This document shows, in pieces, positions 42,514-52,027 of a DNA stretch of 64,000 bases. This DNA comes from Streptomyces coeruleorubidus (GTDB taxonomy: Bacteria; Actinomycetota; Actinomycetes; Streptomycetales; Streptomycetaceae). The notes under the pieces are model-generated. The model was not told where the DNA came from. It did no database searches and saw nothing but the letters and a program-made list of their open reading frames with translations. The stretch is taken from NCBI RefSeq assembly GCF_028885415.1, contig NZ_CP118527.1, positions 7,936,001 through 8,000,000 of the forward strand. Direction: 5' to 3'. A program made the translations under genes and the position numbers. Within the stretch, counting starts at the first letter, position 1. Every line of letters starts with the position of its first letter.

Positions 42514-43191
42514 ATGACTGCGATCAGACTGCTCCTCGTCGACGACGATCCGCTGGTGCGGGCCGGACTGTCCTTCATGATGGGCGGGGCCGAGGACATC
42601 GAGATCGTCGGCGAGGCGGCCGACGGCGGCGAGGTGGAGGCGCTCGTCGACCGCACCCGCCCGGACGTCGTGCTCATGGACATCCGGATGCCGACGGTGG
42701 ACGGTCTCACGGCCACGGAGCGGCTGCGCGCCCGCAAGGACGCCCCACAGGTGGTGGTCCTCACCACCTTCCACGCCGACGAACAGGTCCTGCGGGCGCT
42801 GCGCGCCGGAGCCGCCGGATTCGTCCTCAAGGACACGCCGCCGGCCGAGATCCTCGCCGCGGTGCGCCGGGTCGCGGCCGGCGACCCGGTCCTGTCGCCC
42901 ACCGTCACCCGCCAGCTGATGCAGCACGCGGTCGGCACCGCCGCCGACACCCGCCGCACACGTGCGCGTGCCCGCATGGCCCCCCTCAACGACCGCGAGC
43001 GCGAGGTCGCCGTCGCGGTCGGCCGGGGCCTGTCCAACGCCGAGATCGCCACCGGCCTCTTCATGAGCGTCGCCACCGTCAAGACGCACGTCTCCCGCAT
43101 CCTGGCCAAGCTCGACCTCAACAACCGCGTGCAGATCGCGCTGCTGGCCTACGACGCGGGATTCCTGGAGGAGGAACAGGAGGGCCACTGA
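42514..43191 (+). CDS. NarL/LuxR-type response regulator
   Basis: 225 residues. Receiver domain: LLLVDDDPLVRAGL acidic pair, phospho-acceptor VVLMDIRMPTVDG, VVVLTTF, and FVLKDTPP with the conserved Lys. LuxR-type helix-turn-helix: LNDREREVAVAVGRGLSNAEIATGLFMSVATVKTHVSRIL. There is no adjacent kinase; the NarL-type kinase at 31826 has no regulator beside it. These two probably form one pair split by the intervening module. The next gene converges 19 bases downstream. Confidence 0.93.
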   Translation: MTAIRLLLVDDDPLVRAGLSFMMGGAEDIEIVGEAADGGEVEALVDRTRPDVVLMDIRMPTVDGLTATERLRARKDAPQVVVLTTFHADEQVLRALRAGAAGFVLKDTPPAEILAAVRRVAAGDPVLSPTVTRQLMQHAVGTAADTRRTRARARMAPLNDREREVAVAVGRGLSNAEIATGLFMSVATVKTHVSRILAKLDLNNRVQIALLAYDAGFLEEEQEGH

Positions 43192-43210
43192 CCGCCCGGC
43201 CGGCCCGCCG

Positions 43211-44233
43211 TCACGCGAAGGGGGAGGCGGTCCCGCCGGGGATCTCCGCGAGGTGCACCGGCCTGCGCTCCCGGCGCGACAGCTCGCACGCCTCGGCGAC
43301 GCGCAGCGCCTGAAGGGCCTCGCGCCCGTCGCAGGGGTTGGCCCGCTCGCCCCGCACGACCTCGACGAACGCGTTCAGCTCCGCCTCGTAGGCGGGGCCG
43401 AAGCGCTCCAGGAAGCCGGTCCAGGGCTTGTCCGCGGCCGGCGGCCCGGTCGGCTCGGTGGACGCGATCGGCGTACGGTCGTCCAGGCCGACCACGATCT
43501 GGTCGAGCTCTCCGGCCAGCTCCATGCGCACGTCGTAGCCGGCCCCGTTCAGGCGGGCGCCGGTGACCGTGGCGAGCGTGCCGTCGTCGAGGGTGAGGAG
43601 CGCGGCACCGGTGTCGACGTCGCCCGCCGCGCGGAACATCGCGGGCCCGGCGTCGGACCCGGCCGCGTACACGTCCGCCACCTCGCGGCCCGTCACCCAG
43701 CGCAGCACGTCGAAGTCGTGGATCAGCGTGTCCCGGTACAGCCCGCCGGACAGCGGCAGCCAGGCGGCGGGCGGCGGCGTCTGGTCGCTGGTCAGCGCCC
43801 GCACGGTGTGCAGCCGCCCCAGCCTGCCCGAGCGCACGGCCTCGCGGGCGCCCCGGTAGCCGGTGTCGAAGCGGCGCTGAAAGCCCATCTGAAGCACCGT
43901 CCCGGCCGTCTCGACCTCGGCGATCGCGCTCAGGGTCCCCGGCAGATCCAGCGCGATGGGCTTCTCGCAGAACACCGGCAGACCCGAGCGTGCTGCCCGA
44001 CCGATCAGTTCGGCGTGGGCCGACGTAGCCGTCGTGATCACCACGGCGTCGACCCCCCAGCGGAAGATCTCCTCCACGCCGGGCGCGGCCGTCTCACCCA
44101 GCCGGTGCGCCAGTTCCTGGGCCCGCGAGGCGTCCGCGTCCGTGAGGATCAGGGAGCCGACGTCGCGGTGCCGGCTGAGCGTGTTCGCGTGGATCGTGCC
44201 GATGCGGCCCGTACCGATGACGCCGATGCGCAT
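43211..44233 (-). CDS. Gfo/Idh/MocA-family oxidoreductase (inositol 2-dehydrogenase-like)
   Basis: 340 residues. N-terminal Rossmann domain (RIGVIGTGRIGTIHANTL), the EKP motif (VFCEKPIALDL) with catalytic lysine, and the (A/M)GFQRRFD segment typical of myo-inositol dehydrogenases (IolG-like). DTLIHDFDVLRWVTG supplies the His-Asp pair. It probably oxidises an inositol or sugar with NAD+. It is divergent from a GntR regulator that may control it, with a good promoter (44240-44268) and a 10-bp palindrome in between. Confidence 0.88.
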   Translation of the reverse strand: MRIGVIGTGRIGTIHANTLSRHRDVGSLILTDADASRAQELAHRLGETAAPGVEEIFRWGVDAVVITTATSAHAELIGRAARSGLPVFCEKPIALDLPGTLSAIAEVETAGTVLQMGFQRRFDTGYRGAREAVRSGRLGRLHTVRALTSDQTPPPAAWLPLSGGLYRDTLIHDFDVLRWVTGREVADVYAAGSDAGPAMFRAAGDVDTGAALLTLDDGTLATVTGARLNGAGYDVRMELAGELDQIVVGLDDRTPIASTEPTGPPAADKPWTGFLERFGPAYEAELNAFVEVVRGERANPCDGREALQALRVAEACELSRRERRPVHLAEIPGGTASPFA

Positions 44234-44239
44234 GGAAAC

Positions 44240-44268
44240 AAAGTGCGGGCACAGTTCGCCCCTGTCAA
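44240..44268 (-). promoter_or_regulatory. Promoter of the inositol-dehydrogenase-like gene
   Basis: On the minus strand TTGACA (44268-44263), 17 bases, then CACTTT (44245-44240) as -10, seven bases before the ATG at 44233. The leader would be very short. Confidence 0.5.
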
Positions 44269-44274
44269 TCGGAA

Positions 44275-44284
44275 TGTCCGGACA
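44275..44284. promoter_or_regulatory. Palindrome between the divergent dehydrogenase and GntR genes
   Basis: TGTCCGGACA, a perfect 10-bp inverted repeat just upstream of the dehydrogenase -35. It is a candidate operator for the adjacent GntR protein. Confidence 0.4.
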
Positions 44285-44334
44285 ATCTGACTACACAACT
44301 TCCCGTCAACAACGCACGGAGCTACGCTCGGCCC

Positions 44335-45099
44335 GTGCCGAAACCAGAAGTGGACCCGACCGTGCAGCTCGAGCTGAGCGTGGACCGCAGCTCTCCCGTG
44401 CCGTTGTACTTCCAGCTGTCCCAGCAGCTGGAGGCCGCCATCGAGCACGGCACGCTGACCCCCGGCAGCCTGCTGGGCAACGAGATCGAGCTCGCCGCCC
44501 GGCTCGGCCTGTCCCGGCCGACCGTCCGCCAGGCCATCCAGTCGCTCGTCGACAAGGGCCTCCTCGTCCGCCGCCGCGGCGTGGGCACCCAGGTCGTGCA
44601 CAGCCAGGTCAAGCGCCCGCTGGAGCTCAGCAGCCTCTACGACGACCTGGAGGCGGCGGGCCAGCGCCCGGCCACCAAGGTCCTGGTCAACACGCTCGTG
44701 CCCGCCTCCGCCGAGGTCGCCGCCGCACTCGGCGTCGCCGAGGACAGCGACGTCCACCGCGTGGAGCGCCTGCGCCTCGCCCACGGCGAGCCCATGGCCT
44801 ACCTCTGCAACTTCCTGCCCCCCGGCCTCATCGACCTCGACACCGGCCAGCTGGAGACCACCGGCCTCTACCGCCTGATGAGAGCGGCGGGCATCACCCT
44901 GCACAGCGCCCGCCAGTCGATCGGCGCCCGTGCGGCGACGCCGACGGAGGCGGAACGACTGGCGGAGGAGGCAGGGGCCCCGCTGCTCACCATGCAACGC
45001 GTCACGTTCGACGACACGGGCCGCGCGGTCGAGTACGGCACGCATACGTACCGCCCGACGCGCTATTCCTTCGAATTCCAGTTGCTGGTGCGCAGCTGA
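44335..45099 (+). CDS. GntR-family regulator (HutC/UTRA subfamily)
   Basis: 254 residues. Winged helix: PLYFQLSQQLEAAIEHGTLTPGSLLGNEIELAARLGLSRPTVRQAIQSLVDKGLLVRRRGVGTQV. UTRA effector domain with DSDVHRVERLRLAHGEPMAYL and VEYGTHTYRPTRYSFEFQLL. Ligands of this group are sugars or small acids. The GTG lies six bases after a TACGCT -10, with TTCCCG 17 bases before it, so the transcript is probably leaderless. It is probably a regulator of the divergent dehydrogenase and perhaps of the ROK kinase downstream. Confidence 0.92.
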   Translation: MPKPEVDPTVQLELSVDRSSPVPLYFQLSQQLEAAIEHGTLTPGSLLGNEIELAARLGLSRPTVRQAIQSLVDKGLLVRRRGVGTQVVHSQVKRPLELSSLYDDLEAAGQRPATKVLVNTLVPASAEVAAALGVAEDSDVHRVERLRLAHGEPMAYLCNFLPPGLIDLDTGQLETTGLYRLMRAAGITLHSARQSIGARAATPTEAERLAEEAGAPLLTMQRVTFDDTGRAVEYGTHTYRPTRYSFEFQLLVRS

Positions 45100-45232
45100 G
45101 GGGCGCGGGGCCGTATCGATGTGCGGCTCCGCCGCGTGGGCGCGCCCAGCCCCCACCTGCCCGCACTCGGCAACGATCCGCACCACCCCTCTGCTCCGCA
45201 CCCTGCCTTCCCGTGAGGCAGAATCGGCGGCG

Positions 45233-46381
45233 ATGAGCACCTACCGCGACTTCACCGCCCCCATCGGCTCCCGCCGTGCCACCGTGCTGCGCACCGTCGG
45301 CACCCGGGAGCGCCGCTCACACCTGACGGCACCCCGCGTACCGACGGTCGGCATCGACATCGGAGGTACGAAGGTGATGGCGGGCGTCGTCGACGCCGAC
45401 GGCAACATCCTGGAGAAGGTCCGCACGGAGACGCCGGACAAGTCCAAGAGCCCCAAGGTCGTCGAGGACACCATCGCCGAGCTGGTCCTGGACCTCTCGG
45501 ACCGGCACGACGTGCACGCCGTCGGCATCGGCGCGGCCGGCTGGGTCGACGCCGACCGCAACCGTGTGCTGTTCGCCCCCCACCTGTCCTGGCGCAACGA
45601 ACCCCTCAGGGACCGCCTCGCCAGCCGACTGTCGGTCCCGGTCCTCGTGGACAACGACGCCAACACCGCCGCCTGGGCCGAGTGGCGCTTCGGCGCCGGC
45701 CGCGGCGAGGACCACCTCGTGATGATCACGCTGGGCACCGGCATCGGCGGCGCGATCCTGGAGGACGGCCAGGTCAAGCGGGGCAAGTACGGCGTCGCCG
45801 GCGAGTTCGGCCATATGCAGGTCGTCCCCGGCGGCCACCGCTGCCCGTGCGGCAACCGCGGCTGCTGGGAGCAGTACAGCTCCGGAAACGCCCTGGTCCG
45901 CGAGGCGCGCGAGCTGGCAGCGGCCGACTCGCCGGTGGCGTACGGGATCATCGAGCACGTCAAGGGCAACATCGGCGACATCACCGGCCCGATGATCACC
46001 GAGCTGGCCCGCGAGGGCGACGCCATGTGCATCGAGCTGCTCCAGGACATCGGCCAGTGGCTCGGCGTCGGCATCGCCAACCTCGCGGCCGCCCTCGACC
46101 CCTCCTGCTTCGTCATCGGCGGCGGCGTCTCGGCCGCCGACGACCTGCTGATCGGCCCCGCGCGGGACGCGTTCCGCAGGCATCTGACCGGCCGCGGCTA
46201 CCGCCCCGAGGCCCGTATCGCCCGGGCCCAGCTCGGCCCCGAGGCCGGCATGGTCGGCGCCGCGGACCTCGCCCGGCTGGTCGCCCGCCGCTTCCGGCGC
46301 GCCAAGCGCCGCCGGGTGGAGCGGTACGAGCGCTTCGAGCGGTACGCGCAGTCCCTCCGCAGTACCCAGGAGACGCTGTGA
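45233..46381 (+). CDS. ROK-family sugar kinase
   Basis: 382 residues. ATP-binding GIDIGGTKVMAGVVD, GWVDADRNRVLFAPHLSWRNEPL, NDANTAAWAEWRFGAGR, LGTGIGGAI and the ROK zinc signature CPCGNRGCWEQYSSG are all present, as in Streptomyces glucokinase-like proteins. The N-terminal ~35 residues (TYRDFTAPIGSRRATVLRTVGTRERR) lack a helix-turn-helix, so it is a kinase, not a ROK repressor; the basic C-terminal tail is extended. The stop overlaps the start of the following membrane-protein gene (GTGA). Confidence 0.93.
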   Translation: MSTYRDFTAPIGSRRATVLRTVGTRERRSHLTAPRVPTVGIDIGGTKVMAGVVDADGNILEKVRTETPDKSKSPKVVEDTIAELVLDLSDRHDVHAVGIGAAGWVDADRNRVLFAPHLSWRNEPLRDRLASRLSVPVLVDNDANTAAWAEWRFGAGRGEDHLVMITLGTGIGGAILEDGQVKRGKYGVAGEFGHMQVVPGGHRCPCGNRGCWEQYSSGNALVREARELAAADSPVAYGIIEHVKGNIGDITGPMITELAREGDAMCIELLQDIGQWLGVGIANLAAALDPSCFVIGGGVSAADDLLIGPARDAFRRHLTGRGYRPEARIARAQLGPEAGMVGAADLARLVARRFRRAKRRRVERYERFERYAQSLRSTQETL

Positions 46382-46959
46382 CCGCCTCGCTGCCGCATCA
46401 GGGCTCGTGGCCGGACGGCGAGGAACGCCCGGCCGAGGACCGCCGCCACATGATCCGCCGCAGGGCGCTCACCCTGCTGATCATCGTGCTGCTCATCGGC
46501 ATCCCGGCCGGCTACCTGGTGATCTCCGCGAACCAGAGCCGGGACAGCGGCAAGGACAAGGAGGCGAAGTACTCGGCGACCGGCCTGACCGAGGGCTGGC
46601 CGTCCAAGCTCCAGCGCCGGATCTACCAGGTGCCCGTCCCGCACCCGGCCTGGCACGTGGCGTACTACGAGACCAACAACTGGAGGACCAGCCGCCTGTA
46701 CGCCCAGTTCGAGACCAACGCGGCCGGTCTGGACGCCTACCTGACGGGCCTGGGCACGACCCGCGACGACCTGAGGAAGGGCCACATCACCATCGGCGCC
46801 CGCGACCGCAAGGTCACCGGCTGGAAGTTCCCCGAGGGCGACTCCTGGTACGGCTTCGTCCACCGGCAGAAGAACCCCGCACCCACGCACGACGTGGTGG
46901 TGGACCTGTCCAACCCGGCGTATCCGTGGGTGTACGTGGTGTCCCGGACGGTGCCCTGA
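46378..46959 (+). CDS. Membrane-anchored protein of unknown function
   Basis: 193 residues. A short cytoplasmic N-terminus, one transmembrane helix (ALTLLIIVLLIGIPAGYLVIS), then an outside domain of about 140 residues with WHVAYYETNNWRTSRLYAQF and the C-terminal YPWVYVVSRTVP. No family is recognised. The GTG start overlaps the ROK kinase stop, so the two are co-translated. The DNA-damage-type promoter of the helicase begins 40 bases after its stop. Confidence 0.8.
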   Translation: MTASLPHQGSWPDGEERPAEDRRHMIRRRALTLLIIVLLIGIPAGYLVISANQSRDSGKDKEAKYSATGLTEGWPSKLQRRIYQVPVPHPAWHVAYYETNNWRTSRLYAQFETNAAGLDAYLTGLGTTRDDLRKGHITIGARDRKVTGWKFPEGDSWYGFVHRQKNPAPTHDVVVDLSNPAYPWVYVVSRTVP

Positions 46960-46998
46960 ACCGAAGCCCGGTCCGGCCGGCGCGGCCGTCGGGGCCGA

Positions 46999-47021
46999 TT
47001 GTCAGACCCCGCCCGTAGAGT
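46999..47021 (+). promoter_or_regulatory. RecA-NDp / PafBC-type DNA-damage promoter before the SNF2 helicase
   Basis: TTGTCAGACCC (46999-47009), six bases, TAGAGT (47016-47021). This has the spacing of the actinobacterial DNA-damage consensus (TTGTCAGTGGC-N6-TAGggT). The same arrangement precedes exonuclease III at 58445. Confidence 0.65.
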
Positions 47022-47065
47022 CGGAGACAGCTGATCCGAAACGCGGGCGGGAGGTGGCAGGACGT

Positions 47066-49915
47066 ATGGGCGACACGGCTGTGATGGCCGAGCGGGCGGC
47101 AAAGCGGACGGTTCCGGTCCGGCTCCCGGCCGTCTTCCTGCCCGCACCCCTCCCGCGCGACGGGCGCATCGCCTTCTGGGACCCCGAAGGGCAGCCCCTG
47201 CCCGCAGAGATCACAGAGCTCACCGAGGACACCGAGCTCACCGTCGTACGACGGCACGGCGCCGCGGTCCGGCGGCGCACCACCCCGGCGCTGTCCCTCC
47301 CGCTGGACGAGGCCCTGCCGCTCCTGGTGCGCGCCCGGCACGACCCCGCGGCCCACCCCGCCACCGCCTGCTGGGGCGCGGCCGCCCTGCACGCCCTGCG
47401 GCTGACCGCGCGCGGCCGGCTGCTGCCCGGCCTGACCCCCACGGGCCACGACGCCTGGCGCGCCGGCCCGCTGGACCCGGACGACATCGCGCACCTGCGC
47501 GCGGTCGCCGCCGCCCTGCCGTACGAGGGACACGCCGTCCCGCTGTCCGGCCCGGGCCCCATCCGCCTGCCCGAACCGGAAGCGCTGGTGCGCGCCTTCC
47601 TGGACGCGGTCGCCGACACCCTGCCGCGCACCCCGGCCGCACCCCACGCCACCGGCAGACCCTTCGCGGCCCGCGGCGCCCAGTACCTGCCCGACGCCCA
47701 CGACTGGGCCGCCGAGGTCGCCGCCGGCATGGACGCCGGCGTGCGGATCTCGCTCCGGCTGGACCTCTCGGCGTACGACCTGTTCGACGACGCCTTCGAC
47801 GGCGGCGCACGCGGCGCCGGCGCCGCGATCGTCCAGGTGCACAGCCTCGCCGACCCCACCCTCGTCGCCGACGCGGCGGCGCTGTGGGCGGGCGAGGCGG
47901 ACGACGCCTTCGGCCCGCGCGCCCGGGTGGACGCGGCCCTCGCCGTCCGCCGCGCGGCCCGGGTCTGGCCTCCGCTCGACCGGCTCGCCGACCAGGACGT
48001 GCCCGATGTGCTGGCGCTGACCGAGGAGGAGCTGAGCGACCTGCTCGGCGTCGCGGCCACCCGGCTCGCCGCGGCCGGCGTCGCCGTGCACTGGCCCAGG
48101 GACCTGGCCCAGGACCTCTCGGCCGCGGCGGTGGTCCGGCCGGCCCCCGGCTCGGCGACCGACGGCACCGGCTTCTTCGAGAGCGAGGAGCTGCTCCAGT
48201 TCCGCTGGCAGCTGGCGCTCGGCGGCGACCCGCTCACCGAGAGCGAGATGGACGCCCTCGCCGAGGCCCACCGCCCGGTCGTCCGGCTGCGCGACCAGTG
48301 GGTGCTGGTCGACCCGGCCCTCGTGCGCAAGGCCCGCAAGCGGGACCTGGGGCTGCTCGACCCGGTCGACGCGCTGTCCGTCGCCCTCACCGGCACCGCC
48401 GACGTGGACGGCGAGACGGTCGAGGCCGTACCGGCCGGCGCGCTGGCCACCCTGCGCGACCGCCTCACCGCGGGGGTACGCCCGGCCGCACCGCCGCCGG
48501 GCCTGCACGCCACCCTCCGGGACTACCAGCTCCGCGGCCTGGCCTGGCTCGACCTGATGACCTCCCTCGGCCTCGGCGGCTGCCTCGCCGACGACATGGG
48601 CCTCGGCAAGACCGTCACCCTCATCGCCCTGCACCTGAAGCGGGCCCGCCGCGAGCCGACCCTGGTGGTCTGCCCGGCCTCGCTGCTGGGCAACTGGCAG
48701 CGGGAGATCACCCGTTTCGCACCCGGCGTCCCGGTCCGCCGCTTCCACGGCCCGGACCGCAGCCTGGCCGACCTGGACGGCGGCTTCGTCCTCACCACGT
48801 ACGGCACGATGCGTTCCGCGGCCCCGGCCCTGGCCGGGCGGGCGTGGGGCATGGTCGTCGCCGACGAGGCGCAGCACGTCAAGAACCCCTACTCGGCCAC
48901 GGCCAAGGCCCTGCGCACGATCCCGTCCCCCGCGCGCGTGGCCCTGACCGGCACGCCCGTCGAGAACAACCTGTCGGAGCTGTGGGCGCTGCTCGACTGG
49001 ACCACCCCGGGCCTGCTCGGCCCGCTGAAGTCCTTCCGCGCCCGGCATGCTCGTGCCGTGGAGAACGGCGAGGACGAGCAGGCGGTCGAGCGACTGGCCC
49101 GCCTGGTCCGGCCCTTCCTGCTGCGCCGGAAGAAGTCCGACCCGGGCATCGTCCCCGAGCTGCCGCCCAAGACGGAGACCGACCACCCGGTGCCGCTCAC
49201 CCGCGAACAGGGCGCGCTGTACGAGGCGGTGGTCCGCGAGTCGATGCTCGCCATCGAGACCGCCGAGGGCATGGCGCGCCGGGGCCTGGTACTGAAGCTC
49301 CTGACGTCGCTGAAGCAGATCTGCAACCACCCGGCGCTCTATTTGAAGGAGGAGCCCGCCCGGGCCGGCGGCGACCGGCTCGCCGCCCGCTCCGGCAAAC
49401 TCGCGCTGCTGGACGAGCTGCTGGACACCCTGCTCGCCGAGGACGGATCCGCTCTGGTCTTCACCCAGTACGTCGGGATGGCCCGCCTGATCACCTCCCA
49501 CCTGGCCACCCGCGCGGTCCCGGTCGACCTCCTCCACGGCGGCACGCCGGTACCGGAGCGGGAGCGCATGGTGGACCGCTTCCAGACCGGCTCGACCCCG
49601 GTCCTGGTGCTGTCCCTCAAGGCGGCGGGCACCGGCCTCAACCTCACCCGCGCGGGTCACGTCGTCCACTTCGACCGCTGGTGGAACCCGGCCGTCGAGG
49701 AACAGGCCACCGACCGTGCCTACCGCATCGGCCAGACCCAGCCCGTCCAGGTCCACCGCCTCATCACCGAGGGCACGATCGAGGACCGCATCGCCGAGAT
49801 GCTCCAGGCCAAGCGCGCCCTCGCCGACGCGATCCTCGGCTCCGGCGAGTCGGCCCTGACCGAACTGACGGACCGTGAGCTGTCCGACCTGGTCTCCCTG
49901 CGGAGCACGCCATGA
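47066..49915 (+). CDS. SNF2-family helicase
   Basis: 949 residues from ATG 47066 (a GTG at 47054 is also in frame). An N-terminal region of ~450 residues matches the bacterial SNF2-associated domain. The SNF2 motor follows: Walker A DDMGLGKTVTLIALHLK, VVCPASLLGNWQREI, DEAQHVKN (motif II), ALTGTPVENNLSELWAL, and the helicase C lobe with VFTQYVGMARLI, LSLKAAGTGLNLTRA and DRAYRIGQTQPVQVHRLI. It is an ATP-driven DNA translocase; the damage-type promoter suggests a repair role. It overlaps the SWIM gene by four bases (ATGA). Confidence 0.93.
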   Translation: MGDTAVMAERAAKRTVPVRLPAVFLPAPLPRDGRIAFWDPEGQPLPAEITELTEDTELTVVRRHGAAVRRRTTPALSLPLDEALPLLVRARHDPAAHPATACWGAAALHALRLTARGRLLPGLTPTGHDAWRAGPLDPDDIAHLRAVAAALPYEGHAVPLSGPGPIRLPEPEALVRAFLDAVADTLPRTPAAPHATGRPFAARGAQYLPDAHDWAAEVAAGMDAGVRISLRLDLSAYDLFDDAFDGGARGAGAAIVQVHSLADPTLVADAAALWAGEADDAFGPRARVDAALAVRRAARVWPPLDRLADQDVPDVLALTEEELSDLLGVAATRLAAAGVAVHWPRDLAQDLSAAAVVRPAPGSATDGTGFFESEELLQFRWQLALGGDPLTESEMDALAEAHRPVVRLRDQWVLVDPALVRKARKRDLGLLDPVDALSVALTGTADVDGETVEAVPAGALATLRDRLTAGVRPAAPPPGLHATLRDYQLRGLAWLDLMTSLGLGGCLADDMGLGKTVTLIALHLKRARREPTLVVCPASLLGNWQREITRFAPGVPVRRFHGPDRSLADLDGGFVLTTYGTMRSAAPALAGRAWGMVVADEAQHVKNPYSATAKALRTIPSPARVALTGTPVENNLSELWALLDWTTPGLLGPLKSFRARHARAVENGEDEQAVERLARLVRPFLLRRKKSDPGIVPELPPKTETDHPVPLTREQGALYEAVVRESMLAIETAEGMARRGLVLKLLTSLKQICNHPALYLKEEPARAGGDRLAARSGKLALLDELLDTLLAEDGSALVFTQYVGMARLITSHLATRAVPVDLLHGGTPVPERERMVDRFQTGSTPVLVLSLKAAGTGLNLTRAGHVVHFDRWWNPAVEEQATDRAYRIGQTQPVQVHRLITEGTIEDRIAEMLQAKRALADAILGSGESALTELTDRELSDLVSLRSTP

Positions 49916-51945
49916 CGCCCAGCCCGGCCGACGAGGCCCGCCGGGCCCTGCGGGCGGCCCGGGAGCAGGCACACCGGGACCCGGAGACGGCATCCGCTCC
50001 CCGCCCGGCCGAGAGGCCCACCGGCCAGGAGGAGACGCCCCGGCCGGGAGACGTGGCCCGCGAGGCACTGCGCAGGGCGGTCTCCGAGCACCGGCGTGGC
50101 GAGAGTCCGGCGAGCGACGGGAGTGCGGCGCAGGACGCCGATGTGCCCGGCGACCTGGACACGCCGGGACCCGCCGAGCCGGACGATTCCGGCGACCCGG
50201 CGCAGAGCCCGGACCAGACGCCCTCGGCCGGTGCACCCGCTGCCGCGGAGGCCCAGCCCGCCACCACGCCGGAGGACACCCCGGCAGCCGGCGACGACGA
50301 GGAGCGGGGTCCACGCGCGGCGGACATCGCGCGCGAGGCACTGCGCGCAGCGCGGGAGGACGCGCGGCGGGCCAGGGAAGAGACCGAGAGCGCGGGAGCC
50401 GGGCGCGGACGCCGGTCGCGGCACAGCCGTATGGACGAGAGGCAGACGGGCGGGCGGCAGCCGCGCGAACACGCCGCCGGCGGGGGAGCGCGTGGCGTAC
50501 GGCAGTTGCTGGCCGACGCCTTCCGGATGCCTACGGCGACGGACGAGCCGGACGCGGCGCCCGAGGGCCCTGACGAAACCGGCCGGGAGCGCTCGCCCCA
50601 CGGCATGACCGACGCGCCGCACAGCCTTGCCGGCCCCGCCCCCTCCACCACCCGACCCGCGCCCCCGCGAACCCCCCACTCCATGGCCGCCCCGGGCCGC
50701 GACACCGAGCTGCGCCGTACCTTCCCCGCCTTCCCGCCCCGGGATCCGGACGACAAGGGCTTCGCCGAGAGCTGGTGGGGAAACGCGTGGGTCGCAGCCC
50801 TGGAGCAGGGCGCGCTGGACGTCAAGCGGCTGGAGCGCGGGCGGGGTTATGCCGGGCAGGGGCATGTCGACGCCATCACCGTGACGCCCGGCCTGGTGCT
50901 GGCGTACGTGCGGGGCAGCCGTCCGCGCCCGTACCGCGTGCAGGTGCGGCTGCGCACGCTCGACGACTCCGACTGGGAGCGGTTCCTGGACGCCGCCGCC
51001 GACCGGCCCGGGCACATCGCGGCGCTCCTCGACAAGGAGATGCCCCAGTCCCTCGCGGACTGCGGCGTGCCCCTGCTGCCGGGCCCGGGCGATCTGGAGC
51101 CGCGCTGCAGCTGCCCCGACCGGGGCCACCCCTGCAAGCACGCCGCCGCCCTGTGCTACCAGACCGCGCGGCTGCTCGACGCCGACCCCTTCGTCCTGCT
51201 CCTGCTGCGCGGCCGGGGCGAACGCGAGCTGCTCGACGCGCTGTCCCGGCTGAGCGCCACCCGCGCGGCGCGCGCCGCCCAGGACAGGGGACCGGCGCCC
51301 CTCCCCGGAGTGCGGGCCGGTGACGTTCTCACGCCGCGCGCCCTCCCGCCCCTGCCTGCACCGCTGCCGCCGCCCCCGCACCCCGAACAGCCCCCGGCCT
51401 ACCCGGCGTCCCCCGGCGGCCCGGACCCGTTCGCACTGGACCAACTGGCTACGGACGCCGCCGCGCGGGCCCACGCCCTGCTCACCACGGGCCGTGACCC
51501 GGTCGGGCAGCTGACGCTCTGGGAGGACGCGGTCCGCCTGGCCGCGGCCCGCCCCGGCTCGGGACTCACCGCGGGCACCCGGGCGCTCTACTCCTCCCTC
51601 GCCTCCGCGGCGGGCCGCACCCCGTCCGAGCTGGCCCGTGCCGTCGCCGCCTGGCGCCAGGGCGGACCGGAGGGCCTCGCCGTACTGGAGGAGCCGTGGG
51701 ACCCGCCGGCCGGCCGGTTCGACCGGGCGCGTCCGCTGCTCCTCGCCGCCGACCTGCCCGCCTTCCGCCCCTGGCGCAACCACCTCACCCACCCCCACGG
51801 CCACGTCCAGCTCCGCCTGGGCCGCGACGGCCTGTGGTACGCCTACGAGTCCGAGCCGGGCCACGACGACTGGTGGCCCCGCGGTACCCCCGACCTGGAT
51901 CCGGTGGGCGCCCTGACGGGCCTGGGCATGCCGAGCGACCTCTGA
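49912..51945 (+). CDS. SWIM zinc-finger protein, partner of the SNF2 helicase
   Basis: 677 residues. The N-terminal ~250 residues are low-complexity and acidic/alanine-rich, with repeated ARRALRAAREQA / AREALRAAREDA segments. The conserved part starts FPAFPPRDPDDKGFAESWWGNAWVAALE. It contains the SWIM zinc motif CSCPDRGHPCKHAAALCY and ends in a DLDPVGALTGLG region. SWIM proteins of this type are regularly encoded next to SNF2 helicases and probably bind DNA with them. Translation is coupled to the helicase by an ATGA overlap. Confidence 0.92.
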   Translation: MTPSPADEARRALRAAREQAHRDPETASAPRPAERPTGQEETPRPGDVAREALRRAVSEHRRGESPASDGSAAQDADVPGDLDTPGPAEPDDSGDPAQSPDQTPSAGAPAAAEAQPATTPEDTPAAGDDEERGPRAADIAREALRAAREDARRAREETESAGAGRGRRSRHSRMDERQTGGRQPREHAAGGGARGVRQLLADAFRMPTATDEPDAAPEGPDETGRERSPHGMTDAPHSLAGPAPSTTRPAPPRTPHSMAAPGRDTELRRTFPAFPPRDPDDKGFAESWWGNAWVAALEQGALDVKRLERGRGYAGQGHVDAITVTPGLVLAYVRGSRPRPYRVQVRLRTLDDSDWERFLDAAADRPGHIAALLDKEMPQSLADCGVPLLPGPGDLEPRCSCPDRGHPCKHAAALCYQTARLLDADPFVLLLLRGRGERELLDALSRLSATRAARAAQDRGPAPLPGVRAGDVLTPRALPPLPAPLPPPPHPEQPPAYPASPGGPDPFALDQLATDAAARAHALLTTGRDPVGQLTLWEDAVRLAAARPGSGLTAGTRALYSSLASAAGRTPSELARAVAAWRQGGPEGLAVLEEPWDPPAGRFDRARPLLLAADLPAFRPWRNHLTHPHGHVQLRLGRDGLWYAYESEPGHDDWWPRGTPDLDPVGALTGLGMPSDL

Positions 51946-52003
51946 AGAGCCGCCGCCGGCACGGGCGGTAGCGTGGAGCGGTGAGTGCCGCGGTGCAGTG
52001 GTG

Positions 52004-52027
52004 CTCTCAGAACGGCCGCACTGAGAG
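52004..52027. terminator. Small hairpin after the SWIM gene
   Basis: CTCTCAG (52004-52010) and CTGAGAG (52021-52027), a 7-bp stem with a 10-base loop, about 60 bases past the stop. It is a weak terminator or regulatory stem. Confidence 0.35.

Noticed and set aside
46814..50341. A 1,175-residue minus-strand reading frame across the SNF2 and SWIM genes
   Set aside because: High-GC antisense shadow with no domain, start or ribosome-binding site. The plus strand has clear helicase motifs.
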